53,064 nt of DNA from an uncultured Verrucomicrobiota bacterium (GCA_902591645.1 CACJBM010000006.1:1-53064), one strand, 5' to 3'. Positions 9,889 through 18,998 are shown, numbered from the stretch's first letter. Notes: generated from the letters alone by a model not told the origin. A program made the numbers and translations.

Positions 9889-9903
9889 TGAACGTTATAA
9901 ACT

Positions 9904-10803
9904 ATGAAAAAAATTACACTAACAATTATTGCTCTAAGTGTTTCTTTGGCACACGCGGACTTCGAAATTAAGGAGCTAGCAGGAAAACACATTGATGTCT
10001 TGGATGGAGGAAAAGTTGTGGCCCGAGTAATGACGGCGCATGATAAAACTACAGCTGAATCTAGGCATGAAACCTACAAGGTGTACACTCATGTATTCGA
10101 TAAACAGGGAAAGGCTCCGATTACTAAAGGTGCTGGAGGTCAATTCACTCATCACCGCGGAATTTTCATAGGTTGGTCGAAGACAAGGTTTTCTGGGAAA
10201 CAAGTCGATTCTTGGCATATGAAAGGTTGTGATCAGATATATAAAAAGATAATTAAATCAACTTCGGATAAGGATGGAGCTTCCTTGAATATTTTAATTC
10301 ACTGGGTAACAACTGATGGAGTTATTTTCATTGAAGAGAATCGCACCCAGAGTTTTAAAAGAGTCGAAGGAAAAGGAGCTTATTTGCAGGTGGACTTTGA
10401 TAGTACTCTGAAGGCTGTAAACGCGGACGTTGAGTTGAATGGTGATCCCGAACATGCCGGGTGTCAATTCAGGCCAAGTAATGAAGTTTCAAAGAACAAG
10501 TCTGCCAAATATATATTTCATAAGGATGGCCTTAATTTAAAAAAGGATAAAGACCTTCCATGGGCAGCTGAAAGTTTTCAGATTGGAGAGGATATGTATT
10601 TTGCTCAGCACATGAGTCATCCCACTATTCCAAAAGGGAACACTTATTCCGCGTATCGTGATTATGGACGATTCGGAGCTTATTTTGTTAAGAAAATTGC
10701 GAAAGGGGATTCCTTATCTTTACGGTATCGCTATTTAGTTGGTAATGGAAAAATCCCGGGGAGGGATTATTTCGCATCTCGTTACAAAGCGTTTTCTAAA
10801 TAA
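9904..10803 (+). CDS. Secreted DUF6807 (PmoA-like) family protein
   Basis: A 299-residue protein with a clear signal peptide (MKKITLTIIALSVSLAHA). The mature part has the signature of the DUF6807 family, labelled PmoA in older databases but unrelated in function to methane monooxygenase: QFTHHRGIFIGWS near residue 83 and DYGRFGAYF near the end. Members are common in Planctomycetes and Verrucomicrobia, often near sugar-catabolic genes, sulfatases and DUF1501 clusters, and may have a sugar-binding beta-sandwich fold. It follows the DUF1501/PSCyt run after 39 bases with its own possible promoter region, and converges with the Nramp-like gene. Role in polysaccharide breakdown is an inference from context. 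Confidence 0.8.
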   Translation: MKKITLTIIALSVSLAHADFEIKELAGKHIDVLDGGKVVARVMTAHDKTTAESRHETYKVYTHVFDKQGKAPITKGAGGQFTHHRGIFIGWSKTRFSGKQVDSWHMKGCDQIYKKIIKSTSDKDGASLNILIHWVTTDGVIFIEENRTQSFKRVEGKGAYLQVDFDSTLKAVNADVELNGDPEHAGCQFRPSNEVSKNKSAKYIFHKDGLNLKKDKDLPWAAESFQIGEDMYFAQHMSHPTIPKGNTYSAYRDYGRFGAYFVKKIAKGDSLSLRYRYLVGNGKIPGRDYFASRYKAFSK

Positions 10804-10810
10804 ATTCTAT

Positions 10811-12460
10811 TCAGTTTGTATTGGGTGTTGTCTTCTGACGTGTCACGAGAGCAAGGATACCAAAAAGAAGGATTAGGCCAGGTCCCCACCATCCAATCTT
10901 TGCGTGAGACGCCCATCCTGCACCAAGGGTAGCAACAGTCGTAGCAATTATCATAAGAATGTTCCACCTGAGGAGGGAGGATCCTTCGGGGCGCCTGTCT
11001 CCAAGCAAACTCTTTGAATTCATCATTAAGAGGAATGTTATATAAGCGATAGGTAGTAAAGTCATGCCAAATACAGATACGGGAATTGCTAACCATGGTC
11101 CGAGTTCACCCCAAGCTATTGGCCCAAAGAAGCCAATAACTCCTACAATTAAACAGCCAATTCTGTGAGGAGTTCCACCGTCTGGAACTCCCAACATTTC
11201 ACAAATGGCGAATCCATTAATTAACATTAGTATGACTATTGTGGATACAGCCATGGCTAATACTCCGATTCCAAATACGTACTGAGAGAAGAGGTTGCCA
11301 GTGAAAGGTTTGAGGGCATTTGCTAATTCAAACTGAGTTCTTTTAGCGGTCATCATTTCGAGAGTAGCATTGGCTTTTTCTTTGGACGGCATTGCTATAT
11401 AGATAGCTTCTAGTTTTCCTTTATCCTCAGAGCTTAGTTTGGGGTTCTCTTCTTTAGTTAATTGCTTTACTAGCGAAGGGCTATTTTCGAATTTATTATT
11501 CTCCATATTACCATGGAACTGGGAGGCCGCAGCGATGACGAGGCAACCCGTCGCGATAACAAAAGGAATAAACAACCCCGTTGAAAGATCAAAAATAGCC
11601 AGGCCACGGTGCTCTTTACCCCACTTTCTTCTTAGCATTGAATAGGGAAGAAGAAAAGTCATGTTAATGCCAACTGTAGTACCAAAGGCTGCAATGATAT
11701 TATCTCTTTGGCGTCCAACTATATCAGCTGTCCATTTGTCTCGATTGGTTGGATCGAGCTGATCAATATATGGCATAAAAGTTTCAGAAGGTCTGAACAG
11801 CGCTCCAAAATCAGGCATGAGGCCACTGAAAACATTGGCCCAATTTAATGGAGAATTCTCAGCGAAAGTAAGAACGATTACTACGCCTATAAATGAAATG
11901 ACAACTAATCCAACTAAGATTTTCAAGAGAAATTCGAATCGAGCAACTCCTTTGCTGCCAGCGCCATAAGACCAAATGATTGTTGTCGCTATAGTTAATA
12001 CCATTGCTGATATCAACAATTTTGATCCTATGGTTTCAGGGATGTTAGGAGCAAGGTTAGTAGCTATTGCTCCAAAAGCTAGATTGAATTGAGGTAATAC
12101 CCATACCAAATTTGCAACTATCGTAGCACCTAGCCATGCCCAACCGAGGAATGGTGAAATGTGTTTATTGATGGATCTAAATGGTCTTTCTCCAGTTGAA
12201 AGTGTTACGTATGCAATTGCGCTTAACATGACAACGCCAAGAATCATTGCGAGAGGTTGGACCCACATGAAATTCACTCCTCCAATAACTCCTACTCCAA
12301 GTGCACCCACTAATGACCCTCCTCCAAGAGTTATGGCGCTTTGCAACCATCCTGGGCCACAGAGTTTAGAGTATGTTTTTAATTTTGCTCCTGTGCCTTT
12401 ATTAGCTACAGAGCTAAGTAATTCCTTTTCTTTAGTTAGTGCGTCTTCGGATTTTGACAT
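10811..12460 (-). CDS. Nramp-like transporter lacking canonical metal-binding motifs
   Basis: A 549-residue integral membrane protein with a polar N-terminus (about 30 residues) and roughly 11 membrane segments. The first segment has GPGWLQSAITLGGGS (from residue 35), which aligns with the start of Nramp proteins, but the DPGN metal-binding motif of membrane helix 1 is absent. In the helix-6 region the usual MPH motif is also not seen; GINMTFLLPYS occupies that area. A polar loop at about 320-375 is unusually long. The protein therefore belongs to the Nramp-related branch annotated as divalent-metal transporters in PVC bacteria, but its substrate may not be Mn or Fe. It is divergent from the sulfatase gene and converges with the DUF6807 gene (7-base gap). 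Confidence 0.7.
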   Translation of the reverse strand: MSKSEDALTKEKELLSSVANKGTGAKLKTYSKLCGPGWLQSAITLGGGSLVGALGVGVIGGVNFMWVQPLAMILGVVMLSAIAYVTLSTGERPFRSINKHISPFLGWAWLGATIVANLVWVLPQFNLAFGAIATNLAPNIPETIGSKLLISAMVLTIATTIIWSYGAGSKGVARFEFLLKILVGLVVISFIGVVIVLTFAENSPLNWANVFSGLMPDFGALFRPSETFMPYIDQLDPTNRDKWTADIVGRQRDNIIAAFGTTVGINMTFLLPYSMLRRKWGKEHRGLAIFDLSTGLFIPFVIATGCLVIAAASQFHGNMENNKFENSPSLVKQLTKEENPKLSSEDKGKLEAIYIAMPSKEKANATLEMMTAKRTQFELANALKPFTGNLFSQYVFGIGVLAMAVSTIVILMLINGFAICEMLGVPDGGTPHRIGCLIVGVIGFFGPIAWGELGPWLAIPVSVFGMTLLPIAYITFLLMMNSKSLLGDRRPEGSSLLRWNILMIIATTVATLGAGWASHAKIGWWGPGLILLFGILALVTRQKTTPNTN

Positions 12461-12536
12461 TTATGCGTGTGTTTTATTCTTACTGAGATTGAATGATGAA
12501 ATGAGTTTGAGCTGATGACAAGAGAGATTCTCGAAT

Positions 12537-12566
12537 TTGACTGCAATGCTGATTATCCTCTATAAT
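12537..12566 (+). promoter_or_regulatory. Sigma-70-type promoter of the sulfatase gene
   Basis: TTGACT (12537-12542) and TATAAT (12561-12566) are 18 bases apart, a near-consensus promoter. Transcription would begin near 12573, immediately before ATG 12574. The -10 box overlaps the upstream ATG at 12565, so that codon cannot be the start if this promoter is used. Confidence 0.65.
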
Positions 12567-12573
12567 GATCGGA

Positions 12574-14013
12574 ATGAGATATTTTATGAGGTTTCTTACT
12601 GTTTCTATAGGTATTTATTTAATAAGTCCTGTTCTGCACGCTGTAGATAAACCTAATTTTATCCTTATTAATGTGGATGATCTTGGCTGGACTGATCTTG
12701 GTTGCTTTGGCAGTAAGATATATGAAACGCCCAATATTGATAATTTAGCTAAAAATGGCATGCGGTTTACAGATGCCTATGCAGCTTGCGCAGTCTGTTC
12801 TCCTACTAGAGCCGCAATCATGACTGGAAGGTACCCGGCAAGGTTAGGAGTTACTGATTGGATACGGGCAAGGTTTCAAGGCGGGAAAATTCCAAATGAT
12901 AAAAAGAATCCAATGGGGTGGATCGGATCTAAAGCCAATAAAGTTTTGTGCCCAAAAAATGCGCTCTGGATGGAAAATGAAGAAATTACGATAGCAGAAC
13001 AACTTAAAAAGTTAGGGTATAAGACTTGCCATATTGGGAAGTGGCATTTGGGTGCAGATGACTGGTATCCCGAGAAGCAAGGATTCGATGAAAATTATGG
13101 TGGATGTGATTATGGGCAGCCTCCTAGTTATTATGATCCTTTTTCTAATAAGAGATTAAAGGGTATAAACGGGTTGCCGGGAAGAAAGAAGGGACAGTAT
13201 CTCACTGACCGGGAATGTGATGAGGCCTTAGGATTTATTTCGAGAAATAAGAAAGAGTCATTCTTTATTTATTTTGCAAATTATGCGGTCCATACACCGA
13301 TCCAGGCGAAAGTCTCTTTGTTGGATAAATACAAAAGCAAGATCAACAAATCATCTAAGGTTAAACAAAAGAATGCAGCTTATGCGACTATGGTTGAAAG
13401 TGTGGATCAAGCAGTGGGCAGGATCCAAGAAAAGCTCAGCGAATATGATCTTAGTAAAAATACGGTCATTATATTTACATCTGACAATGGGGGGTTGCTG
13501 GGGCCAACTAATAATGCTCCGCTCCGCTCCGGCAAAGGCTACCCTTATGAGGGTGGTATACGAGTTCCTTTAATTGTCCATTGGCCAGGAGTTACCAAAG
13601 CTGGAGCAATTAGCAATGTACCAGTGAGCAGTGTTGATTATTTCCCAACTATTTGTGCTGCTGCTGGAGTTAGATTGCCTTCTAAGAGTATTATTGATGG
13701 TTTTGATTTAAAGCCTTTAATGGAAGGCAAAGATTCTCTAAATCGTGAAGACTTATTTTGGCATTTCCCTCACTATCGGGGAAGAGTTATGCCTTATACA
13801 ATCATACGGAGTGGTTCATGGAAATTGATTAAGCGTTATGATGGGAAAGAATATGAATTATTTAATCTTGCTCAAGACATTGGAGAATCAGAAGAGCTTT
13901 CAAATAAAATGCCAGAGAAAATTAAAGAGTTGGATGCAAAGATATCAAAGTGGTTGAAAAAGACAGGAGCAAAGGTCCCTAAACTTAATCCAAATTATGC
14001 TGGCAATAAGTGA
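12574..14013 (+). CDS. Secreted sulfatase (arylsulfatase A-like, Cys type)
   Basis: A 479-residue protein from ATG 12574. I preferred this start over ATG 12565 because 12565 lies inside the -10 box; ATG 12586 is also possible. A signal peptide (cleavage near LHA, residue 23) precedes the sulfatase domain. Asp35-Asp36 are metal ligands in NVDDLGWTDLG. CSPTR at Cys75-Arg79 is the formylglycine site (CXPXR), and GRYP follows. HIGKWHLG and the later TSDNGG (second metal site) are also present. Family members hydrolyse sulfate esters, often of sulfated polysaccharides. The enzyme needs a formylglycine-generating enzyme, which is not encoded in this window. It ends three bases before the convergent cstA gene. 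With CstA and DUF1501 proteins nearby, a role in breaking down sulfated organic matter is plausible. Confidence 0.92.
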   Translation: MRYFMRFLTVSIGIYLISPVLHAVDKPNFILINVDDLGWTDLGCFGSKIYETPNIDNLAKNGMRFTDAYAACAVCSPTRAAIMTGRYPARLGVTDWIRARFQGGKIPNDKKNPMGWIGSKANKVLCPKNALWMENEEITIAEQLKKLGYKTCHIGKWHLGADDWYPEKQGFDENYGGCDYGQPPSYYDPFSNKRLKGINGLPGRKKGQYLTDRECDEALGFISRNKKESFFIYFANYAVHTPIQAKVSLLDKYKSKINKSSKVKQKNAAYATMVESVDQAVGRIQEKLSEYDLSKNTVIIFTSDNGGLLGPTNNAPLRSGKGYPYEGGIRVPLIVHWPGVTKAGAISNVPVSSVDYFPTICAAAGVRLPSKSIIDGFDLKPLMEGKDSLNREDLFWHFPHYRGRVMPYTIIRSGSWKLIKRYDGKEYELFNLAQDIGESEELSNKMPEKIKELDAKISKWLKKTGAKVPKLNPNYAGNK

Positions 14014-14016
14014 ATT

Positions 14017-15921
14017 TTAACAGCTCCTCCCGCCGTCATTTTGAGTATCAGATTGACTGTTAATTGGTGGAAGTGATTGTTCTAAAACTCCTTTTACTTT
14101 TGGCCAAGCGATAGAGGCTTCAATTAGCATCCATACTTCAAGAGCGATTGCGGCTAATCCGATTGTGGCTAAAAGGGGTTTTTGTCCTGCGATCCACCCA
14201 TTTGGTTTGAAGAGCTCAATGACCATTGCTGAGGCAGGAAGGATTAACATAAAAATTGCAGGAATTGCTATAAACCAAATAGGCAGGTTGCGGCGGCGCA
14301 TCCAAAATAAAATGACAAGGAACGCTAAGCCACCTAGCAGTTGATTGGTTGCTCCGAAAAGTGGCCATAAGTTGAGTCCTCCTTTCCCTGCATTTTCCCA
14401 GGACCATTCCAATCCAGTAGTGGGACTAGCGGCGACACCAAAGGCTAGGATCACAGCTAGGATAGTTGCTCCGTGTTTGTTTGTGAGCCAGCTCAGGGGG
14501 TTTAGGCTTAAGTTAATTTTAGTATTGGATTCGGCTTTAGATTTTTTTGTAGATAAAGTGGCAGCAATCTCTTGAATCACATAGCGTTGGAGTCTGCAAG
14601 CCGTGTCCAGGGTCGTAGCGGCGAAGGAAGCAACGAAAACGCCCATGAGAGCAACTGCAAATTGCGGAGCAAGTCCTAGTGCCTTTAGAAAATTGGCAGA
14701 CCCATCAACAAAAGCTCCTACTTTAGCACCAAGTCCTTTTGCTCCTCCCCAAGTTTCATAACGAGCCAAATAAGCATCTTTTCCTGTTAAAAAATTACCA
14801 TTACTAGATTCAGTCCCTAGGCCTAACCCGGACACACAAGCTAAGATGACAAGGACAGCAAGAAAACCCTCTGTCAGCATAGAGCCATATCCAACAAATT
14901 GTGCGTCAGTTTCACACTTTAGCTGCTTTGAGCTGGTTCCGCTTGATACAAGGCAATGGAAACCGCTAATAGCACCGCATGCGATTGTTATAAATAAAAA
15001 GGGAAAGATCCAAGGTGCTCCATCCGGTGCGTCTGCCCCTAACCTTGTCGCGGGGGCAACGATTTCAAGTGGAGGACGAGCTGAGCCTTCGATTGGGAAT
15101 CCGCCCCATATACTAGCCACAATTAACCCAACCAATACAAGGCCAACTGCACTCAATAGCTGCATGCTGTTAATGAAGTCTCTTGGTTGTAAGAGAGTCC
15201 ATACCGGGAGCACCGATGCGAAGTAGCAATATCCCAAGAGGACGATGACCCATGTTATAACTGACCAGTCAGCAAGTTTTGAGTTGAATTTTCCAAGTGT
15301 TCCGTCATTGCCATAAAAAACACTCAAATACATGACAGCTAACGCAATGATCGAGGGTATTAAAATATTAGCCCCTTTTCTATGAATAAGAATACCAATA
15401 GATATCGCTATTGGTATTTGGATGAAGCATGGAAAGATTGCGGCTGGATACATTCTGAAAACAGAAGCTATAACTAGTCCGAAGATTGCTAGTACAATAG
15501 TTAGAGCCATAAATAGAATTGATAGAAATAGAATGCGAGTGCGAGGAGCTAAAATGCGGCCAGCAATGTCCCCGACGGTTTGCCCTCTATTGCGCATTGA
15601 AACGACTAAGGAGCCAAAGTCGTGAACGGCTCCAATAAGAATTGAGCCAAAAATCACCCACAATAGTGCAGGTAGCCAACCCCAGACTACCGCTAGTGCG
15701 GGACCAACGATAGGTCCTGTCCCTGCGATTGAGGTGAAATGATGACCAAAAATAATACTTTTTTTGGTTGGCACGAAGTCAATGTCATCTTTCAGTTGAA
15801 TACTAGGAACTTTTGCTTCTGTGCTTAATTTGAAGATTTTTCGACCGAGGAACTTTCCATATGTATGGTAAGCTATGAGGTAAAGAAAAAAGGCACCAAG
15901 AGCAATGAGAAGAGTGGGCAT
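14017..15921 (-). CDS. cstA: CstA family carbon-starvation peptide/pyruvate transporter
   Basis: A 634-residue polytopic membrane protein with the CstA pattern. The N-terminal segment has YHTYGKFLGRKIF, and KKSIIFGHHFTSIAGTGPIVGPALAVVWGW is split between the end of the first cytoplasmic segment and the next helix. VHDFGSLVVSMRNRG and FHCLVSSGTSSKQL follow, then the C-terminal FGATNQLLGGLAFLVI. Length and motifs are typical. Known members import peptides or pyruvate during carbon limitation. The C-terminus ends in GGRSC. On the minus strand a TATAAT lies 16 bases before the ATG, which suggests a short leader. It is divergent from the SLC13 permease gene (82 bases). Confidence 0.92.
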   Translation of the reverse strand: MPTLLIALGAFFLYLIAYHTYGKFLGRKIFKLSTEAKVPSIQLKDDIDFVPTKKSIIFGHHFTSIAGTGPIVGPALAVVWGWLPALLWVIFGSILIGAVHDFGSLVVSMRNRGQTVGDIAGRILAPRTRILFLSILFMALTIVLAIFGLVIASVFRMYPAAIFPCFIQIPIAISIGILIHRKGANILIPSIIALAVMYLSVFYGNDGTLGKFNSKLADWSVITWVIVLLGYCYFASVLPVWTLLQPRDFINSMQLLSAVGLVLVGLIVASIWGGFPIEGSARPPLEIVAPATRLGADAPDGAPWIFPFLFITIACGAISGFHCLVSSGTSSKQLKCETDAQFVGYGSMLTEGFLAVLVILACVSGLGLGTESSNGNFLTGKDAYLARYETWGGAKGLGAKVGAFVDGSANFLKALGLAPQFAVALMGVFVASFAATTLDTACRLQRYVIQEIAATLSTKKSKAESNTKINLSLNPLSWLTNKHGATILAVILAFGVAASPTTGLEWSWENAGKGGLNLWPLFGATNQLLGGLAFLVILFWMRRRNLPIWFIAIPAIFMLILPASAMVIELFKPNGWIAGQKPLLATIGLAAIALEVWMLIEASIAWPKVKGVLEQSLPPINSQSDTQNDGGRSC

Positions 15922-16003
15922 GTATAATGAATGTTAAATTATATACTATAAAAAATTAGCTATGGATTGTTAATTATCTTTTCCTATTGGACTTACCAAC
16001 CTC

Positions 16004-17785
16004 ATGGATTTCAATCAAATTTTTGTCTGTAGTATTCTTGTACTAGTTTTTATCGCTTTTGTGAAGGAGTGGTTTTCGCCGGACTTGGTCGCCATGGGTG
16101 CATTCGTGCTGCTTGTGGGTGCGGGAATGTTACCAGAGGAAAAGGCATTGGCAGTGTTCTCTAATCCAGCTCCAATAATTGTTTCATGCATGTTTGTATT
16201 GAGTGCGGCTTTAGAAAAGACGGGCACTATTGAGGCGTTAGGAGAATGGTTTGGAAAGTTGGCTGGAACAAGAGAGATGCGGATTCTTGTGATCATGATG
16301 CTGATTGTGGCGCCTCTTTCTGCTTTTGTTAATAATACACCTGTCGTCGTTGTCTTTATGCCCATTCTTTTAGCGTTGGCCCGTAAACATGATCTAGTGG
16401 CATCCCGGTTTTTAATTCCGCTTTCATACGCTGCAATTGTTGGAGGAACTTGTACTATTATAGGCACTTCAACTAATTTAGTTGCGTCTGGAATTGCTAA
16501 GGAGAGAGGGCTTGAAGAGTTTGGTATGTTCGAAGTATCCAAATTGGGTGTTATTTTTGTTGCGGTGACATTTTTCTATATGCTTTTTATTGGGAGGAGG
16601 CTGTTACCTGACAGAGTGACTCTCTCCACTCTTTTTGAGTCGGACGAAGGCAAAGAATTTCTAACGGTTGCAATTATTAGTAAGAATTCTGAGTTAATAG
16701 GTAAGAAAATTAAGGATTCTCGACTTGGGAAGATTCGTAATTTTCGAATAATTGAGGTAGCTCGATCTGGTAATAAACTTACAGACTCAATCGATCAGAT
16801 TGTTTTTGAAGAAGGTGATCAATTGTTAGTTAAGACAAGAGTCGAAGGTGTAATGGATGCCGGTGAAACTACAGGCATTGAAATTGGAGTTGAAGGCGAA
16901 TTGGGTCTCCAAAAATTACAAACTGATTCGGCTGTTCTAATCGAGGGAGTGATCGGTCCAGGCTCTTCTCTTGTGGGTCGCTCTTTAAAGGATTTGAATT
17001 TTCGCGAACGGTTTGGGGTGATTATTCTCGCAGTGCACCGACGGGGTGTGAACTTGCGGGATAGCTTCGAAAATGTAAAACTTGCTTTTGGAGATACGAT
17101 CCTAGTCGAAGGTAGTGTTGATCGTATTAATACTCTCTCGCAGGAGCGCGATTTTATTAACTTATCACAGACTAAGGGCCGTTCTGTTAGGAGGTCAAAG
17201 GTTCCATTTGCGGTTGGTGCATTGTTGCTTTTTATGATGCTAGCATCATTTAAAGTGGCGCCACTTATTGTTTTAGCGCTGGGCGCTGCATTATTCACTT
17301 TGTTCACCCGTTGCATTGAGCCTTCAGAGGCATACGAGTCAATTGACTGGAAAGTGGTTTTTATGATTTTTGGTATGTTAGGTCTTGGTAGTACTTTGCA
17401 AGAGGTGAAAGTTGTCGAAAGTGTTGCTATTAAAGTTACTGATTGGGCAGCAATTCTTAATAATATTCACGTACTCGTAGCTGTTATTTATCTTATTACC
17501 GCTGTTTTAACTGAGATTATCAGTAACAATGCTGTTGCTGCCTTGTTGACTCCTATAGCGATTACAATCGGGGCAGCTTTAGATGTTGACCCTCGACCTC
17601 TTGTTGTTGCGGTGATGTTTGCAGCTAGCGCAAGTTTTTCTACACCTATTGGTTATCAGACGAATACTTACGTTTATGGTGCCGGAGGTTATAAGTTTAC
17701 GGATTTTTCTAGAGTTGGAATGCCATTGGCCTTCATTCTCTGGGCTTTATCAACATTCCTTATACCGCTGATGTGGAGTGCTTAA
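16004..17785 (+). CDS. SLC13-type permease with two RCK_C (TrkA-C) domains
   Basis: A 593-residue membrane protein. Residues 1-200 hold about five to six membrane segments, with FVNNTPVVVVFMPI (about 108-121) and TCTIIGTSTNLVASGIA (about 149-166), typical of the ArsB/NhaD/SLC13 (DASS) superfamily. Two cytosolic RCK_C domains follow (about 217-285 and 300-385, each ending in a GDxxLV-type strand). A second membrane half has TEIISNNAVAALLTPIAI and FSTPIGYQTN. This architecture is common in bacteria; substrates proposed for relatives include sulfate, citrate or other anions, and the ligand of the RCK_C domains is unknown. The gene stands alone, divergent from cstA, and precedes the DksA-like gene by 174 bases. 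Confidence 0.9.
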   Translation: MDFNQIFVCSILVLVFIAFVKEWFSPDLVAMGAFVLLVGAGMLPEEKALAVFSNPAPIIVSCMFVLSAALEKTGTIEALGEWFGKLAGTREMRILVIMMLIVAPLSAFVNNTPVVVVFMPILLALARKHDLVASRFLIPLSYAAIVGGTCTIIGTSTNLVASGIAKERGLEEFGMFEVSKLGVIFVAVTFFYMLFIGRRLLPDRVTLSTLFESDEGKEFLTVAIISKNSELIGKKIKDSRLGKIRNFRIIEVARSGNKLTDSIDQIVFEEGDQLLVKTRVEGVMDAGETTGIEIGVEGELGLQKLQTDSAVLIEGVIGPGSSLVGRSLKDLNFRERFGVIILAVHRRGVNLRDSFENVKLAFGDTILVEGSVDRINTLSQERDFINLSQTKGRSVRRSKVPFAVGALLLFMMLASFKVAPLIVLALGAALFTLFTRCIEPSEAYESIDWKVVFMIFGMLGLGSTLQEVKVVESVAIKVTDWAAILNNIHVLVAVIYLITAVLTEIISNNAVAALLTPIAITIGAALDVDPRPLVVAVMFAASASFSTPIGYQTNTYVYGAGGYKFTDFSRVGMPLAFILWALSTFLIPLMWSA

Positions 17786-17847
17786 TGGCATCTTTATACG
17801 TTTTATTTATGTTAAGTTGATCAGGTAGTAATTTTGGTTGCGGGTTG

Positions 17848-17897
17848 AGGCTTTTGGAATTAATGATTGCGTCGCAATTTTTGGGTTCAAAGAGCCT
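17848..17897. repeat. Nested hairpin in the leader of the DksA-like gene
   Basis: A perfect inner inverted repeat, ATTGCG-T-CGCAAT (17866-17878), sits inside an imperfect outer one: AGGCTTTTGGAA (17848-17859) with TTCAAAGAGCCT (17886-17897). It lies 60 to 110 bases before the DksA-like start. It may be an operator or an RNA hairpin; no terminator-type T-run follows directly. Confidence 0.4.
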
Positions 17898-17959
17898 AGA
17901 AAACATACTTTTTTATTGAATTATTTGAGACTGTAGTAACTAACAAAATATCACCGGAT

Positions 17960-18952
17960 ATGGCAAAAAAAACTGCAAAGAAGAAGGCCCCCGCAAAGAA
18001 GAAGGCCCCCGCAAAGAAGAAGGTCTCCGCAAAGAAAAAGGCCCCTGCCTCTAAGAAGAAAGCTGCATTAGCTAAGAAAAAAGCCGCATTAGCTAAGAAA
18101 AAAGCTGTAGTAGTAGCAAAAAAGAAAGCTGCATTAGCAAAGAAGAAAGCCGCATTAGCAAAGAAGAAGGCTGTGGCATTAGCAAAGAAGAAAGTCGCAT
18201 TAGCAAAAAAGAAAGCTGCGGCAGCAAAGAAGAAAGAGGCATTAGCGAAAAAGAAAGCCATCGCAGCAGAAAAGAAGAAAATCGCAGCAGAAAAGAAGAA
18301 AATCGCAGCAGAAAAAAAGAAAGCAGCAGCAGAAAAAAAGAAAGCAGCAGCAGAAAAGAAGAAACTTGAAGCAGCGAGGAAGAAAGCTGAAGCGGTAAGG
18401 AAGAAGGCCGAAGCTGCAGCAAAGAAGAAAGCCGAAGAACAAAAGAAAAAGGAAGAAGAAGCTAAATTCCCTCCACTTCCTGAGAGGCAAGAACTGAGGA
18501 AGTCAGTCCTTACAAATTTTGAAAAGAATCAACAGCAAAAACTCCTAGATTTACGTGATTCACTCGTGGATGCAATGGCGGGAGTGGCTAAAGATAACCT
18601 CAGATCTGATGCGGATGCAGGTGACTCATCCGCATTTGGAATGCATCAGGCAGATGCCGGGAGTGATGCATATGATCGAGACTTTGCATTAAACCTATTA
18701 TCCCAAGAGCAAGACGCGCTTCATGAAATTGAAGAAGCCCTGAAGCGTATTGACTACGGAACATACGGAATTTGTGAAATGTCTAAGAAAAAGATAATCA
18801 ACGCGCGACTTGAGGCGATTCCATTTGCTCGCTACACTGTAGAATGTCAGGCTCAAATTGAACGGGAAAGTGGCAATAGAGGAGGTCGAAGGCTTCCTGA
18901 TAGGGGTATTTCGGGATTTATGGATGATGCTTCTGGGGTTGAAAATCTCTAA
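17960..18952 (+). CDS. TraR/DksA-family protein with Lys/Ala-rich N-terminal tail
   Basis: A 330-residue two-part protein. Residues 1-170 are a low-complexity tail built of AKKKA, ALAKKK and AAEKKK units, like the tails of histone H1 and of bacterial histone-like proteins. Residues 180-330 are a DksA/TraR-like domain: a helical part (LLDLRDSLVDAM, then LLSQEQDALHEIEEALKRI), the YGTYGICE signature, and a zinc-finger region. At the four cysteine positions of canonical DksA it has Cys272, Ser275, Thr293 and Cys296, so two of four ligands are missing and zinc binding is doubtful. DksA proteins act at the RNA polymerase secondary channel. The basic tail suggests DNA or RNA binding. It is followed by genes for L33, S18 and FolE2. 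Confidence 0.85.
   Translation: MAKKTAKKKAPAKKKAPAKKKVSAKKKAPASKKKAALAKKKAALAKKKAVVVAKKKAALAKKKAALAKKKAVALAKKKVALAKKKAAAAKKKEALAKKKAIAAEKKKIAAEKKKIAAEKKKAAAEKKKAAAEKKKLEAARKKAEAVRKKAEAAAKKKAEEQKKKEEEAKFPPLPERQELRKSVLTNFEKNQQQKLLDLRDSLVDAMAGVAKDNLRSDADAGDSSAFGMHQADAGSDAYDRDFALNLLSQEQDALHEIEEALKRIDYGTYGICEMSKKKIINARLEAIPFARYTVECQAQIERESGNRGGRRLPDRGISGFMDDASGVENL
17966..18440 (+). repeat. Degenerate 15-24 bp repeats encoding the Lys/Ala tail
   Basis: Coding low-complexity DNA. It begins with three copies of an 18-bp unit (GCAAAGAAGAAGGCCCCC), continues with 21-bp units such as TTAGCTAAGAAAAAAGCC, and then has 18-bp units of the GCAGCAGAAAAGAAGAAA type. The units stay in frame, so the array grows and shrinks by slippage without breaking the protein. 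It is purine-rich on the plus strand throughout. Confidence 0.85.
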
Positions 18953-18998
18953 AAAGAGTCTAAACTCACTTCCCCAAACTTAAAATTATCAGAATATA

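Noticed and set aside
12574..14013. Alternative start at ATG 12565 for the sulfatase
   Set aside because: The codon lies inside the -10 box of a near-consensus promoter, so the transcript would start after it.
16004..17785. SLC13 permease with RCK_C domains as a novel fusion
   Set aside because: This domain order is a common bacterial family and not unusual.
17896..18261. Long minus-strand frame rich in Phe and Ala over the same repeat region
   Set aside because: It is the antisense shadow of the purine-rich Lys codons and has no independent support.
17966..18440. Array of regular short repeats that might be read as CRISPR or a minisatellite
   Set aside because: Units are in frame inside a long ORF, have no distinct spacers and encode a Lys/Ala tail, so they are coding repeats.
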